A stretch of DNA of 64,000 nt from Erwinia endophytica (GCF_009295515.1 NZ_RQVV01000030.1:1-64000), one strand, 5' to 3'. Shown: positions 1 to 9,888, numbered from the stretch's first letter. The notes: generated by a model from the letters alone, not told the origin. Numbers and translations: made by a program.

Positions 1-90
1 AGAGAAACGCTTTTTCATGGGTAATGTCCTCATCGTTCAATGATAAACATTACTAGCCTGGCGATGGATTAACCAGAGGGGAGCAGGTCA
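1..90 (-). mobile_element. End of an IS3-family insertion sequence (partial)
   Basis: Reading the minus strand, the sequence from position 90 downward starts with TGACCTGCTCCCC, which I recognise as an IS3-type terminal repeat. At position 18 an ATG preceded by a GAGGA ribosome binding site opens a reading frame beginning MKKRFS, the usual start of an IS3-family OrfA. The element continues beyond the left edge of the window. Its outer end falls inside the integrase gene, so the integrase reads six residues of IS sequence (DLLPSG) and stops. The terminal repeat is identified from memory of the family and only one end is visible, so the element's identity is uncertain. Confidence 0.6.
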
Positions 91-917
91 CCACGGCCAG
101 AGTAGCGGACGCCGGGGATGGACTCGCGAGTGGCAGGAATGGTCCAGATTCTATTTTTGAAATCGATCTCAAACCAACGGGCGAAACGCAGTTCGCTGGA
201 ACGGATGAATAGGTGAAGGGTGAGTGAGACAGCCAGGCGGGTTAACTCTCGTCCTTGCTGGTAGTCCTCAATGCGTGCCAACAGTTCTGGTAGCCGCTCC
301 AGCGGAAGGGCAGGGTAGTGGCGTTTAATGGGAGGGGCGATGATACCGTCCAGATTTGCTGCCGGATTGTGCTCTATCAACTCCTGATGTACGGCATGGC
401 GCATGATGTTGCACATATGCTGCCGGGTACGTGCTGCGACTTCCAGCAGACCTTTTTGCTCAATGCCTTTCAGCAGGTCGATAAAGTGACGAGGTTTCAG
501 TTCAGCTACCGGCACGTGTCCAATCACAGGGAATATATGATGGTTCATGCTGGCAAGCAGACGGGAGGCGTGGTTCTCTGACCACGTTCTGTTGCTTTTA
601 TGCCAGTCCAGTGCCACATACTTGAAAGTTTTTTCTGGCGAGGAAGTGGCTCTTTCAGCAGAGCGCTGCTGTGCTGGATTGATATTCTGCGTCAGCAGCT
701 TGCGTATACCATCACGCTGTTGACGGGCATCAGCCAAAGACACTTCAGGGTAGGCACCTAAGCCAGGGCGAGATTCTTTTCTATTGATACGATATTTGAG
801 ATACCAGAGACGTGAACCGCCGGGATTGACCAACAGGTACAGTCCATGAGAATCGGAAACTTTGAAGGGTTTTGCGGATGGTTTTAAGCTGCGGATTTTT
901 GTGTCGTTAAGAGACAT
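69..917 (-). pseudogene. P4-type tyrosine recombinase (integrase), 3' end lost
   Basis: Site-specific recombinase of the P4/CP4 integrase family, which inserts genomic islands at tRNA 3' ends. The frame gives 282 residues where the family has about 400. The N-terminal DUF4102 domain (about 1-85), the core-binding domain (about 95-190) and the first part of the catalytic domain are present, including the first catalytic arginine in RSSEL (R239). The H-x-x-R box and the tyrosine nucleophile are missing. The last genuine integrase residues are about GVRYSGRG; what follows is IS sequence. It starts 160 bases from the 3' end of tRNA-Asn, the standard position for such integrases. It is almost certainly inactive, so the associated island can no longer excise with this enzyme. 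Confidence 0.85.
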
Positions 918-1078
918 TTGGGGGTCACTCCGTCATCGAACCAACATGACCCCAAATCTGACCACCAAATTCTCCCGATGCAGAGGGAAAACTAAAAATG
1001 CATCGGGAAGATTTTTCACGCTAACTCGTTGAATCTAAAACGCCTAAAGATTCGTGAAGATGCATGAAAACATAAATT

Positions 1079-1154
1079 TGGCTCCTCTGACTGGACTCGA
1101 ACCAGTGACATACGGATTAACAGTCCGCCGTTCTACCGACTGAACTACAGAGGA
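1079..1154 (-). tRNA. tRNA-Asn (anticodon GTT)
   Basis: The minus strand reads as a complete 76-base tRNA that starts TCCTCTGTAG and ends with an encoded CCA. The anticodon loop CTGTTAA carries GTT, and the T-arm is GGTTCGAGTCC. In E. coli an asparagine tRNA (asnT) also lies beside mtfA and is a frequent attachment site for islands. The integrase remnant just beyond the tRNA 3' end shows the same use here. The downstream side (lower coordinates) is therefore expected to be island DNA. Confidence 0.97.
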
Positions 1155-1278
1155 ATCGGTTGTGTGGGGCGCATATTAGCGAGGCTGGTCAGGGCTGTCA
1201 ACAGCAAAAAAACATGCGTGCATTCAACTGGCTGCGTTTAAATCAAGGTGATCGAATAGTGAACACGGCATCATTAAA

Positions 1279-2070
1279 TTAATCAACAATATCGCCAGCG
1301 TTGTGCTGTGTCTCTTCATCAGGTAGACGTTGGGCTGGGTCCTGGCGGTAGAACTGTGTGAAGCGGCGATACAGTGCCGGGAAGCGTTCAAACAACAAAT
1401 CAGGCGCGCTGAAGAAATATTCAGACAGGACCGCAAAGCACTCAGCCGGGGAGCTGGCCGCGTAGGCATCAATGGTGGCGGCGTTTTCACCCACCAGATC
1501 GACCTCCTCCTGGATTGCAGACATTGCCGCATGCAGGTCCTTCTCCCAGCCAGCAATGTCCCGTAGTGCAATAGCGGGCACTCCGTTAGCATGCCCGCTT
1601 CCCCTGGCATCAAGTTTATGCGCGACTTCGTGAATAACCAGGTTATAACCGGAAAGATCGAATGAATCCTGCACATCCAGCCAGTTCAGTACCACCGGGC
1701 CTTGCTGCCAGCTTTGTCCTGCCTGTGCTGTTCTTTGGTGATGAACCAGGCCAAACTCATCTTGCCATTCGTCATCAACCATAAATGGAGTCGGGTAGAT
1801 CAACACGTCATGAAAACCATCCAGCCACTCGTAGCCCAGATTAAGTACTGGCAGGCAGAATAACAGGGCCAGACGGGTACTTTTTAAATCGTCCAGTACA
1901 AAACCCTGAAGTTCGACCAGTCTTTTTTGTTGCAGGAAGCGCCGCGCAAGCTGTATCAGTGCGCGTTGTTCCGCCTTGCTCAGCGCGCCAAGTAGCGGAA
2001 TCGCGAGCGCCTGCTGCCAGGGCAGGGTATCGGAGGCGCTATTAACCGTTTTCCAGGGCCATTTGATCAT
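1279..2070 (-). CDS. mtfA: MtfA, Mlc titration factor / zinc peptidase
   Basis: Cytoplasmic protein that in E. coli binds the glucose repressor Mlc (DgsA) and so relieves repression of ptsG; it is also a zinc-dependent peptidase. It has 263 residues, the normal family length. The metal site HEVAH is at residues 147-151, with the likely third ligand E210 in the [12 protein letters not shown] segment. The gene lies next to tRNA-Asn as in E. coli. It is transcribed towards the tRNA, with about 125 bases between its stop codon and the tRNA. The match is clear along the whole length. Confidence 0.93.
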   Translation of the reverse strand: MIKWPWKTVNSASDTLPWQQALAIPLLGALSKAEQRALIQLARRFLQQKRLVELQGFVLDDLKSTRLALLFCLPVLNLGYEWLDGFHDVLIYPTPFMVDDEWQDEFGLVHHQRTAQAGQSWQQGPVVLNWLDVQDSFDLSGYNLVIHEVAHKLDARGSGHANGVPAIALRDIAGWEKDLHAAMSAIQEEVDLVGENAATIDAYAASSPAECFAVLSEYFFSAPDLLFERFPALYRRFTQFYRQDPAQRLPDEETQHNAGDIVD

Positions 2071-2114
2071 GATGCACCTAATCGGAAAGGAAAGTTATAT
2101 CCTGCGACAGTTAT

Positions 2115-2774
2115 TTAAATTCGGCTGAATTCAATGACCCAGACCCATGGGTTGACTACCCAACTGGCGCCGCCATATTGCAGAGTCCACTGTTTACGAT
2201 AGGCGTCTTTGGCAGAGATCGCTTCGTGGTGCATAGTAAAAAAATGGTTCAGGAAGTGGGCGTCGGTTTGCACGCCCTCGGCAAGCACATCATCGTCGCT
2301 AATATCCTGAACTTTTTCTACCCGGATGTTGTTTATTTGTAGATCAATACGACTGGCCCAACGTGGCATATGGATCCCCGCCTGCCAGCCGACGTGATGG
2401 TCTTCATCGGCGACATTGGAAAATTGACTGATATCGGCACGGTACTGGCAATAGTACGGGGACTTAAAACGATCTGGCGAGTGTGCGTATTCCTCTACAT
2501 CTTGCGGCGCGATTATCGGACCACGCCAGGTTTCCCTGACCCACAAACGGTCGCCGGGTTGGCCGTATGGGCAATGGTAACTTATATTTTCCATGCCCAG
2601 CACATGATTACCCTGTTGCTGATTTTTCAGCACATCAATACCGTAGCAGCCTTCATGGTTGTCCTGACTGGGGCCGAGGAGTTGTGACTTCATGATTCGC
2701 CGGGTTTGGCTTTGTTGGCCTGAGAGCAGTGCATGCACCCGTTGCTCATTAAACAAAATCGGGCGTTCTTTCAT
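2115..2774 (-). CDS. ASCH/phage-type protein of unknown function
   Basis: A 219-residue protein that starts MKERPILF and continues with a short segment ending QTRR. I associate that opening with a family found in phages and prophages (often labelled morphogenetic or ASCH-domain protein). It contains several tryptophan-rich segments (RLWVRETW, WVWVIEF) expected of an ASCH-like RNA-binding beta barrel. The start ATG is preceded by AGGGG. It sits alone 44 bases upstream of mtfA on the same strand with no phage genes around it, so it may be a leftover from a prophage or an adopted cargo gene. Its function cannot be given from sequence alone. Confidence 0.6.
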   Translation of the reverse strand: MKERPILFNEQRVHALLSGQQSQTRRIMKSQLLGPSQDNHEGCYGIDVLKNQQQGNHVLGMENISYHCPYGQPGDRLWVRETWRGPIIAPQDVEEYAHSPDRFKSPYYCQYRADISQFSNVADEDHHVGWQAGIHMPRWASRIDLQINNIRVEKVQDISDDDVLAEGVQTDAHFLNHFFTMHHEAISAKDAYRKQWTLQYGGASWVVNPWVWVIEFSRI

Positions 2775-3357
2775 GGTTTAACCCCTGTTAGATAATTGTT
2801 AAAATACACACTATAAACTGACCGAAAACCATCACAATACAGAAGAAGTCTAATTTCTCACCACAAAAAAAGTAGAGATGTTAACTTAATGTTAATCATC
2901 GTTTTTTCTTTTAAATTTTTGTCTCGAGGTTATTGCTGGTGACCACAGTTAACCGAAGGGCTACCCGGCTTTGTCTATAGAGACGATCTGCAATTTCCGG
3001 CGATATATATCACCTTTGCCATTCATTCTGCGATAGCATATGACGGTTTCTCGATCGGCTGGATGGCGGGGAAATCGCCCATATTCTCTGGTCGGCCATG
3101 ATTCTAACGTATTAACAGATAAAATACCGATAAGTTATTTTGATGGATAAATTATTAAATTTTAACTATTAATCCGATAGTTAAGTCGTCATGTTTCTAT
3201 AAAGAAGAACTTAAAAGACTACTAATGTTTTTGTTTTGTTAAATGCTTTGTTGTGAATATGATATAGATATGGTTTTGACCATATGAGTTAGTCACGCTG
3301 CGCAAGAGGGGTTTTCCCGCTGACGGGTATATAAGTCCAATTGATATGGAGACGTTT
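2775..3357. other. AT-rich intergenic region, no confident gene
   Basis: About 580 bases separate two divergently oriented genes (the ASCH-like gene and yedJ). The right half is strongly AT-rich and probably holds the yedJ promoter. A coding-like open stretch of roughly 50 codons at about 2947-3100 (plus strand, ending GKSPIFSGRP) has no start codon and no recognised relative. It may be a gene fragment. Confidence 0.4.
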
Positions 3358-4062
3358 ATGACCGTTGCTTACTGGCAAATCCGCTTTGAAAGCTGGCTGC
3401 ATGAGACGTGGCCACAGGATGATAAAGCCCATGATGTGGCACATTTGCGTCGGGTCTGGCAGACAGCACAGCGCATCATGCAAGGCTCGTCAGCCGATGA
3501 GTTGGTCGTACTGGCCGGGTGTTATTTTCATGACATTGTAAATCTGCCTAAAAATCACCCCGAAAGACATCTGTCTTCGGCACACGCCGCGGTGGAAACA
3601 CGGCGTATTTTGCAGGATATTTTTTCTGATTTTCCGCCAGAGAAACACGATGCGGTCTTCCATGCAGTCCATGCGCACAGTTTCAGCGCGGGGATCGCGG
3701 CGGAAACGCTGGAAGCGAAAATTGTGCAGGATGCTGACCGTCTTGAGTCGCTGGGCGCGATAGGGCTGGCCCGCGTATTTTATGTCTCCGGCGCGTTGGG
3801 GCGTGCGTTGTTTGACAGTGCCGACCCATTGGGGCTTGAGCGCGCCCTGGATGATACGCAATGGGCGTTGGATCATTTCCAGAAAAAACTACTGCGGCTG
3901 CCGGCAACCATGCAGACAGCGGAGGGGAAACGCCTGGCGGAATACAATGCGCAGTTTCTGGTGACGTATATGGCTAAACTCTGTGCTGAACTGAAGGGGG
4001 ATTACTGCGATCTGGATCAAGAGGTGTTAATGAAGTTTTCGCCGCCGGGGGAGAAATATTAA
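3358..4062 (+). CDS. yedJ: YedJ, HD-domain phosphohydrolase
   Basis: Predicted metal-dependent phosphohydrolase of the HD superfamily; the substrate is unknown. The HD metal site is visible as H25-D26, the H58-D59 pair in CYFHDIV, and D125/D127 in VQDADRLE. The start was placed at 3358, not at the in-frame ATG at 3346, because GGAG at 3348-3351 lies six bases before 3358 and nothing suitable precedes 3346. The resulting 234 residues align throughout with E. coli YedJ. As in E. coli it lies near dcm-vsr, here separated from them by two other genes. Confidence 0.92.
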   Translation: MTVAYWQIRFESWLHETWPQDDKAHDVAHLRRVWQTAQRIMQGSSADELVVLAGCYFHDIVNLPKNHPERHLSSAHAAVETRRILQDIFSDFPPEKHDAVFHAVHAHSFSAGIAAETLEAKIVQDADRLESLGAIGLARVFYVSGALGRALFDSADPLGLERALDDTQWALDHFQKKLLRLPATMQTAEGKRLAEYNAQFLVTYMAKLCAELKGDYCDLDQEVLMKFSPPGEKY

Positions 4063-4135
4063 ATTTTTATGAACATATAGTTAAAAACCTTTCTCTACGC
4101 TACGGTGTTGGGGAACATTCTCAGGAGAATCAGGT

Positions 4136-4384
4136 ATGACCGACACCGTTAGTTTAACGATTAAAATCGAACCAGCCTTAAAAGAAATACTGAAAACGTG
4201 TGCTCTTGAAAATCAGATCTCACTCAGTCAGGAAGTCACGCAGCGTTTGCAGAGCAGTCTGAGCACGTCCCCGCATCCGGCGGTAGATAGTCAGGACCTC
4301 GTTGAAGAGGCCGCAGCACCGCTGACGTCCACTGAACTGAAACAGCTTCGCGCTTTACTGAAAAAATCGAAAAAAAAGAAGTAA
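4136..4384 (+). CDS. Small ribbon-helix-helix-like protein
   Basis: An 82-residue protein preceded by AGGAGAA. Residues 4-40 have the pattern of an Arc/TraY ribbon-helix-helix fold: an alternating hydrophobic strand (VSLTIKIEP), a helix (LKEILKTCALEN) and a second helix after SLSQEV. The C-terminus is a long basic tail (KKSKKKK). This suggests a DNA-binding regulator, possibly autoregulatory. The 28-base perfect palindrome 70 bases downstream is one conceivable operator, but nothing in the sequence proves this. It follows yedJ by 73 bases. I do not recognise an E. coli counterpart. Confidence 0.6.
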   Translation: MTDTVSLTIKIEPALKEILKTCALENQISLSQEVTQRLQSSLSTSPHPAVDSQDLVEEAAAPLTSTELKQLRALLKKSKKKK

Positions 4385-4451
4385 CGCTTTTCTTAACGTC
4401 CTCTGAGCGCCTTCAGTACGGCGTCCGTTTTTATCTTACAAACGGCATCAA

Positions 4452-4479
4452 ACTGAAAGGGAGTACACTCCCTTTCAGT
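4452..4479. repeat. 28-base palindrome, 13-bp perfect arms
   Basis: ACTGAAAGGGAGT at 4452-4464 is exactly complementary to ACTCCCTTTCAGT at 4467-4479, separated by two bases. No T-run follows on either strand, so it is not a standard terminator. It lies between a ribbon-helix-helix gene and the convergent queH gene. It could be a cruciform, an operator, or a transcript-end hairpin. Confidence 0.8.
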
Positions 4480-4573
4480 CAGTGGAGCGGCCCGTCGTCC
4501 ATTGACTGAAAAAACTGCGGCAGAGTCCTGTGTTTATTGATAGATAACCGATTATTTGCGGGGATCGCGTCAA

Positions 4574-5230
4574 TTATTTTTCATCATCGCCGTAGTAGAG
4601 CACCCCGAGTTTGATTAACGGGCGCCCATGGCTTTTACGATGCAGGTTGGTATCACGCAGCGAATAGACGCAACCACAGTATTCCTGTTGATAGAAACGT
4701 TCGCGTTTGCTTATCTCAATCATCCTGGCTGACCCCCCTTTTTTACGCCAGTTGTAATCCCAGTAGGTCAGATTAGGATAGGGCGCGACCGCCCGGGCGC
4801 CGCAGTCATTGATCTGCTGCATATTCTTCCAGCGGGAGATGCCAAGTGAGCTGCTCATTACCGGAAAACCATGTTCGTGCGCGTACAGCGCAGCGCGCTC
4901 AAAGCGCATATCGAAACACATGGTGCAACGCTCGCCACGTTCTGGTTCCCACTCCATGCCTTTAGCCCGTTCAAACCAGTTGTCGGTATCGTAGTCGGCA
5001 TCAACAAACGGTACGCCATGTTTTTCGGCAAAGCGGATATTCTCTTCTTTGCGCAACAGATACTCTTTCTGCGGATGAATATTCGGGTTGTAAAAGAAAA
5101 TAGTGTAGTCAATACCCGAGGCCTGGATAGCCTCCATCACTTCACCTGAGCAGGGTGCGCAACAGGAGTGCAACAGTAATTTATTGGCGCCGCCGGGCAG
5201 GTGAAGGGGCGGGCGTGAGATATCGCTCAT
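4574..5230 (-). CDS. queH: QueH, epoxyqueuosine reductase
   Basis: Catalyses the last step of queuosine synthesis, reducing epoxyqueuosine in tRNA to queuosine. QueH replaces the unrelated QueG in many bacteria. Conserved cysteines are visible: the CC pair in [10 protein letters not shown] (C23, C24 with this start), the CTMC pair (C102, C105), and a late CGC. These match the iron-sulfur and metal sites described for the family (DUF208). The start at 5230 was preferred to the ATG at 5245 because GGAG lies nine bases ahead of it. It is a single gene, convergent with its left neighbour and divergent from dcm. Confidence 0.88.
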   Translation of the reverse strand: MSDISRPPLHLPGGANKLLLHSCCAPCSGEVMEAIQASGIDYTIFFYNPNIHPQKEYLLRKEENIRFAEKHGVPFVDADYDTDNWFERAKGMEWEPERGERCTMCFDMRFERAALYAHEHGFPVMSSSLGISRWKNMQQINDCGARAVAPYPNLTYWDYNWRKKGGSARMIEISKRERFYQQEYCGCVYSLRDTNLHRKSHGRPLIKLGVLYYGDDEK

Positions 5231-5346
5231 CGCATCAGACTCCATTAATCATAAAAACAGCGTCAGTTTAGGGGCTTCTTCTGCCGATGTCACGGAGTCA
5301 ATGAAGTGGTAGACTAGCGGCGAATATTCCTTATTACCGGGTAATT

Positions 5347-6756
5347 ATGAGTGAGTTTGAGCGCATTGTCGCGTCGCCAGCGGCACTGATACATCAGCAG
5401 CAACCACCGGAAGTTGAGCAAGACCGCCAACTGATGGCGCGGGTGTTGGAGATTTATGACCTGAAAACCGTCGCGGTTATGCTTGCCAACGCGAGCCAGC
5501 ATCCGTGGACGCGTGAAGCGCTTAAACGTTGGATGAAAGACCAGACCGCCACCAAACGGTTAAGTGAAACGGAGGTCAGCCTGCTTAATAGCTTGCTGCC
5601 TGCACCGCCAGCGCATCATCCTGATTATGCTTTTCGTTTTATTGATCTGTTCGCAGGGATCGGTGGTATCCGCAGTGGATTTGAGGCGGCAGGGGGGCAA
5701 TGTGTGTTTACCAGTGAGTGGAATAAATACGCGCTCAAAACCTACAAAGCCAACTGGTATTGCGACCCGCACACACACGTCTTCAATCAGGATATCCGCG
5801 ACGTAACGCTAAGTGGTCATCCCACGATTAGCGAACAGGATGCCCGCCTGCATATCGACCAGAAGGTCCCCGATCATGATGTGCTGTTGGCGGGGTTCCC
5901 CTGCCAACCGTTCTCGCTGGCCGGGGTGTCGAAAAAAAATGCACTGGGTCGTGCTCATGGTTTTGCCTGTCAAGCTCAGGGCACGTTGTTTTTTGATGTG
6001 GCGCGTATCATTAATGCGAAAAAACCGGCGATTTTTGTGCTGGAGAATGTCAAAAATCTCAAGAGTCATGACCAGGGTAAAACGTTCCGTATCATCATGG
6101 ATACGCTGGATGAGCTGGGCTATGACGTGGCTGATGCCGGGGTCAGTGGTAGTACTGATCCAAAGATTGTCGATGGTAAACACTTCCTGCCGCAGCATCG
6201 CGAACGTATTGTACTGGTTGGTTTTCGTCGCGATCTGACATTGCCGAGATTTAGCCTGAGCGCGTTGTCTTCTCTGTATCCTGAACAGAGGACGCCACTG
6301 CGTGACCTGCTGGAGCCCACAGTCGATGCGAAGTACATCCTCACGCCAACGCTGTGGAAATACCTTTATAACTATGCGAAGAAGCATCAGGCTAAAGGTA
6401 ACGGTTTTGGTTACGGACTGGTCAATCCCGAACAGGAGAATGGCGTGGTACGGACCCTGTCGGCGCGTTATTACAAGGATGGATCGGAGATTCTGATCGA
6501 TCGAGGATGGGATCACCGTTTGGGCGACAGTGATTTTGATAATCCACAGAACCAGCAGCATCGCCCACGTCGTCTGACGCCGAGAGAGTGCGCCCGTCTG
6601 ATGGGATTTGAATCCCCTGGTGGGCCACGTTTCCGTATTCCGGTTTCCGACACCCAGGCTTATCGGCAGTTTGGTAACTCGGTGGTGGTGCCCGTTTTCG
6701 CCGCAGTGGCAAAACTGTTGCTGCCATGGATTGAACAGGCGGTTAAAGCACGGTAG
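5347..6756 (+). CDS. dcm: Dcm, DNA (cytosine-5) methyltransferase
   Basis: Solitary methyltransferase that in E. coli methylates the inner cytosine of CCWGG. At 469 residues it matches E. coli Dcm (472) along its length. Motif I FAGIGG is at 102-107, the catalytic PCQ at 185-187 (C186), motif VI ENV at 235-237, motif VIII QHRER, and motif X near the C-terminus ([10 protein letters not shown]). The target-recognition region closely resembles that of E. coli, so the same CCWGG specificity is expected. No cognate restriction endonuclease lies nearby. It is followed by vsr, its usual partner. Confidence 0.97.
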   Translation: MSEFERIVASPAALIHQQQPPEVEQDRQLMARVLEIYDLKTVAVMLANASQHPWTREALKRWMKDQTATKRLSETEVSLLNSLLPAPPAHHPDYAFRFIDLFAGIGGIRSGFEAAGGQCVFTSEWNKYALKTYKANWYCDPHTHVFNQDIRDVTLSGHPTISEQDARLHIDQKVPDHDVLLAGFPCQPFSLAGVSKKNALGRAHGFACQAQGTLFFDVARIINAKKPAIFVLENVKNLKSHDQGKTFRIIMDTLDELGYDVADAGVSGSTDPKIVDGKHFLPQHRERIVLVGFRRDLTLPRFSLSALSSLYPEQRTPLRDLLEPTVDAKYILTPTLWKYLYNYAKKHQAKGNGFGYGLVNPEQENGVVRTLSARYYKDGSEILIDRGWDHRLGDSDFDNPQNQQHRPRRLTPRECARLMGFESPGGPRFRIPVSDTQAYRQFGNSVVVPVFAAVAKLLLPWIEQAVKAR

Positions 6757-6796
6757 TTCTTCCGCCTGACTGTCGCCAGAAAATAAGGATGATGCT

Positions 6797-7270
6797 ATGG
6801 CTGATGTTCACTCTTCTGAGACTCGCAGTAAAAACATGCGAGCTATCCGCACACGCGACACCGCCATTGAAAAGCGGCTGGCAGAACTGCTGACCGGGCT
6901 GGAATTCAGTTTTCGCGTGCAGGATAAAACACTGCCGGGACGTCCAGATTTTGTGCTGGATAAATACCAGACCATTATCTTTGTCCACGGTTGCTTTTGG
7001 CATCATCACCACTGCCATCTGTTTAAAGTGCCGGCGACCCGTACTTCCTTCTGGTTGGGGAAAATTAACAGCAACGTTGAGCGGGATAACCGCCATATGG
7101 CCGCGCTGAGCGCCGCAGGCTGGAAGGTACTGGTGGTGTGGGAATGCGCGCTGCGCGGTAAAACCCGGCTGGAGGAAGAGGCGATGGCCACCCGGCTGGA
7201 AGAGTGGATTTGCGCCGGGGACGGGAATAGTGAAATTGACGGACGGGGTATCCGTCAGATGATTGCCTGA
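6797..7270 (+). CDS. vsr: Vsr, very-short-patch mismatch endonuclease
   Basis: Nicks DNA 5' of T:G mismatches left when Dcm-methylated cytosine deaminates, starting very-short-patch repair. It has 157 residues. The catalytic aspartate D51 and the zinc ligands C66, H71, C73 and C117 occupy the same positions as in E. coli Vsr. In E. coli, vsr overlaps the end of dcm; here 40 bases separate them and vsr has its own AAGGA site, so coupling of translation is probably lost. The stop codon is one base from the stop of the convergent acyltransferase gene. Confidence 0.96.
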   Translation: MADVHSSETRSKNMRAIRTRDTAIEKRLAELLTGLEFSFRVQDKTLPGRPDFVLDKYQTIIFVHGCFWHHHHCHLFKVPATRTSFWLGKINSNVERDNRHMAALSAAGWKVLVVWECALRGKTRLEEEAMATRLEEWICAGDGNSEIDGRGIRQMIA

Positions 7271-7271
7271 A

Positions 7272-8228
7272 TTAAAAGGTGACCAGCGCTCGCGTTAATC
7301 TGAACCGTAGCATAACCAGTGTCAGTATGACCGATAGCAGGAAAGTCAGGAAGATGACCAACAGCTTGGTCGCTAACGAGGTAATGTTAACCCACTGGAT
7401 TAATAAATTGAAAAACGAGTAGTGCAGGATATAGACCCCGGTCATCGCTTTGCTCAGCTTTGCCGATAGCTTTTGTAGATGCGGCCCGACAGACAGCCCG
7501 TTAACTGCGATGATAATCAACACCACCAGAATATAAACTTGCGAGCCAGTGAGAATAAAACTGTTACGCTCGACATTGAACAGGGTAAAGAAGAAGTATT
7601 TCTCATATAGCCAGGTGAAGATATAGACAAATGGCACCATAATCATGGCGGCCTGTGCCACGAATGGGCGCGAGTAAACGGCGGCTACCACGGGGTCGAA
7701 CAGCAATCGACCCGTTAAATAATACAGTATCCATGTCCATAGCCTGAATTCTGCGGGTAGCGAAAGCCAGCGATTATCCGTCGAATGGATAGCCAGTAAG
7801 TCATAATTAAAAGCCAGTAACAGCAGAACCACAATTGTGGCGACCAACAATGTTCGGTGTTGTACCAGTTGGTCGATCAACGAGTGAAAGCTGTAGATGA
7901 ACAGCAGCGTCAGCACGAACCACGGCTGAATCAGGTAACCTTTGTGATACGGCTCGATAAAATACCAGATCGAATACCAGAACAGGAAAATCAGCAAAAT
8001 GGCGCTGATTTTTTTCATTTGCCACGCGGTACTGCGTGAGGCGTTGGCATCCAGATAGCCGGTCACCACAAAAAAAAGCGGGGTGGAAATGGTGGAGATA
8101 AAGGTCATAAAGGTGAGGATATTATTATAGCTATAGGAATAATTATCGTAGGTGTTGTACAGAGTGAAGAACGTCACCGCTGTCAGGCAACCCAGGGTTT
8201 TTATCAGGTTCAGGCCTGTATCGTTCAT
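7272..8228 (-). CDS. Acyltransferase-3 family membrane protein
   Basis: A 318-residue polytopic membrane protein with about ten hydrophobic segments, resembling the acyltransferase-3 family (PF01757) that O-acetylates cell-surface sugars. An AAGGAAA site precedes the ATG. The protein starts directly with the first helix (NLIKTLGCLTAVTFF). The usual catalytic histidine-arginine pattern in helix 1 is not obvious, so activity is uncertain. It lies where E. coli has the transporter gene yedA, between vsr and yedI. The substrate cannot be inferred. A second, different member of the family is at 19812. Confidence 0.7.
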   Translation of the reverse strand: MNDTGLNLIKTLGCLTAVTFFTLYNTYDNYSYSYNNILTFMTFISTISTPLFFVVTGYLDANASRSTAWQMKKISAILLIFLFWYSIWYFIEPYHKGYLIQPWFVLTLLFIYSFHSLIDQLVQHRTLLVATIVVLLLLAFNYDLLAIHSTDNRWLSLPAEFRLWTWILYYLTGRLLFDPVVAAVYSRPFVAQAAMIMVPFVYIFTWLYEKYFFFTLFNVERNSFILTGSQVYILVVLIIIAVNGLSVGPHLQKLSAKLSKAMTGVYILHYSFFNLLIQWVNITSLATKLLVIFLTFLLSVILTLVMLRFRLTRALVTF

Positions 8229-8518
8229 ACTGTTTTTCCTTACCTTTAAAACGCTGAGTACTATACCATGACGATAAGTCTGTAGAATAAATTAATGATC
8301 AACGTGTTATCTGTATTTTTCATCTGGGGAAGATTTATTTATTGGTCAGGAGGTTACTGATTTTCGGTTATCGCCGAGCCGGAGCCTGCTTTGCCGGGGC
8401 ATAAGAGATTGACCCAGGATTTTCAGCATGGTTATCTCCCCGTCTGTCACATTATTTGCATATTCAGCGCATAATTGCTTAGATCACTTTTTTAACCTCT
8501 CCCTGTCCACGGTGGATT

Positions 8519-8785
8519 ATGGCCAGTATCAAACTCACGGTAAGACGGCTGTATAAAATCAGCGGCGAACGCATGGTCAATACCCAGGCGACCGCACGCA
8601 TTTATGTTGGCGACAAACTGGTGGCGACGGAGGAGGTTTCCGGGATGACTGAAAGCCCGGTGAGCAAGTATCTTCACCACCACGAGGCGGAAGGGCAGCC
8701 TGTACGGGTGGAATGGGAGTGTGATGGCGTTGCTGATATGGCGGTAGCTGAGATGCAGGTTTGTCCCTGCTGTCAGCATGATTAA
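8519..8785 (+). CDS. Small protein of unknown function
   Basis: An 88-residue protein that I do not recognise. The N-terminal half is predicted to form beta strands ([23 protein letters not shown]). The C-terminus is CPCCQHD, which could bind a metal or form a disulfide. It ends 17 bases before yedI and reads in the same direction, so the two are probably co-transcribed. Base composition resembles the neighbours. Confidence 0.6.
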   Translation: MASIKLTVRRLYKISGERMVNTQATARIYVGDKLVATEEVSGMTESPVSKYLHHHEAEGQPVRVEWECDGVADMAVAEMQVCPCCQHD

Positions 8786-8802
8786 CAAAAAGGAAAGACA
8801 TT

Positions 8803-9705
8803 TTGGCTGGAAGTAGTTTACTGACATTACTGGATGATATTGCTACCTTGCTCGACGATATTTCGGTGATGGGTAAGGTGGCCGCAAAGAAGACCGCAGG
8901 TGTATTAGGCGATGATCTGTCGCTGAATGCGCAGCAGGTCAGTGGTGTGAAGGCGAATCGCGAACTACCGGTGGTTTGGGGCGTCGCGAAAGGCTCTTTT
9001 CTTAACAAACTGATCCTTGTGCCGCTGGCGTTGGTGGTTAGTGCGCTGGCCCCCTGGGCTATTACGCCGTTATTAATGCTGGGGGGGGCTTATCTCTGTT
9101 ATGAGGGGGTGGAGAAAGTTGTCCACAGTTTGCACCAGGGGCCATCCGAGAAAACCGACCAGGCGCGTGAAAGGCGGTTACGCGAGATCGACAGTCAGGA
9201 TGCGCTCGCCTATGAAAAGAAGAAAGTTAAAGGCGCCGTCCGGACTGACTTCATTCTCTCCGCAGAGATCGTGGCCATCACCCTGGGTATCGTGTCCGAA
9301 GCGCCACTGTTAAATCAGGTACTGATCCTCTCCGGTATCGCCATCCTGGTGACGATCGGCGTGTATGGCATCGTGGCCTGTATCGTTAAAATTGACGATC
9401 TTGGCTGGTGGCTGCAGCAGAAATCCACCACGTTGCTGCAGGGGATGGGGCGCTTTTTGCTGACGATGGCGCCATGGATGATGAAGGCGCTTTCTATTGT
9501 GGGAACGTTGGCGATGTTCCTGGTGGGCGGTGGGATTATTGTCCATGGCGTTCCGCTGATCCATCATTTTATCAGCGAGTTCACTACCGATTATAGTGGC
9601 CTGACTGGCTCGCTTATTAGCAATCTGGCGAACCTGGTCGTGGGATTGGTTGTGGGGTTGATTGTGCTGTCAGTGGTAAATCTGATTGCCAGAGTACGCG
9701 CATAA
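8803..9705 (+). CDS. yedI: YedI, DUF808 inner membrane protein
   Basis: Conserved inner membrane protein of unknown function, 300 residues, clearly orthologous to E. coli YedI. The N-terminal [17 protein letters not shown] segment is almost identical, followed by several membrane helices (about 65-100, 150-210 and 225-295). Translation appears to start at a TTG that follows an AAGGAAAG site. The position near dcm-vsr is as in E. coli. No substrate or process is established for the family. Confidence 0.88.
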   Translation: MAGSSLLTLLDDIATLLDDISVMGKVAAKKTAGVLGDDLSLNAQQVSGVKANRELPVVWGVAKGSFLNKLILVPLALVVSALAPWAITPLLMLGGAYLCYEGVEKVVHSLHQGPSEKTDQARERRLREIDSQDALAYEKKKVKGAVRTDFILSAEIVAITLGIVSEAPLLNQVLILSGIAILVTIGVYGIVACIVKIDDLGWWLQQKSTTLLQGMGRFLLTMAPWMMKALSIVGTLAMFLVGGGIIVHGVPLIHHFISEFTTDYSGLTGSLISNLANLVVGLVVGLIVLSVVNLIARVRA

Positions 9706-9756
9706 TCAGTATAAAGATAACGTATGATGGGCCAGGCAAAACGAGCGGGAGTCATG

Positions 9757-9888
9757 ATGAAAGACGACATTTTTGAATTTGATATTGATGCACAGTTGGA
9801 ACAAGCTGAAGCTAACGCAGAAAAAAAAGCCAGCGAAGTGCCGACCGATTTAAGCGACGAAGCCGACTGCGAAGGCTGCAAAATCTAA
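9757..9888 (+). CDS. 43-residue acidic protein with C-terminal CxxC
   Basis: A short reading frame starting MKDDIFEF and ending DCEGCKI. GGGAG at 9747-9751 is five bases before the ATG at 9757; an in-frame ATG at 9754 is too close. The protein is acidic, probably helical (QLEQAEANAEKKASE), and ends in a CEGC pair just before the stop. It lies 51 bases after yedI in the same direction, and a rho-independent terminator follows at 9945. The good translation signals and the terminator make it likely to be real. No function can be assigned. Confidence 0.6.
   Translation: MKDDIFEFDIDAQLEQAEANAEKKASEVPTDLSDEADCEGCKI

Noticed and set aside
1224..1676. 150-codon minus-strand frame overlapping mtfA
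   Set aside because: An out-of-frame shadow of mtfA, whose frame has a zinc-peptidase motif and full-length homology.
2947..3100. Coding-like stretch of about 50 codons upstream of yedJ
   Set aside because: No start codon, preceded by stops, and no family recognised; may be a gene scar but cannot be supported.
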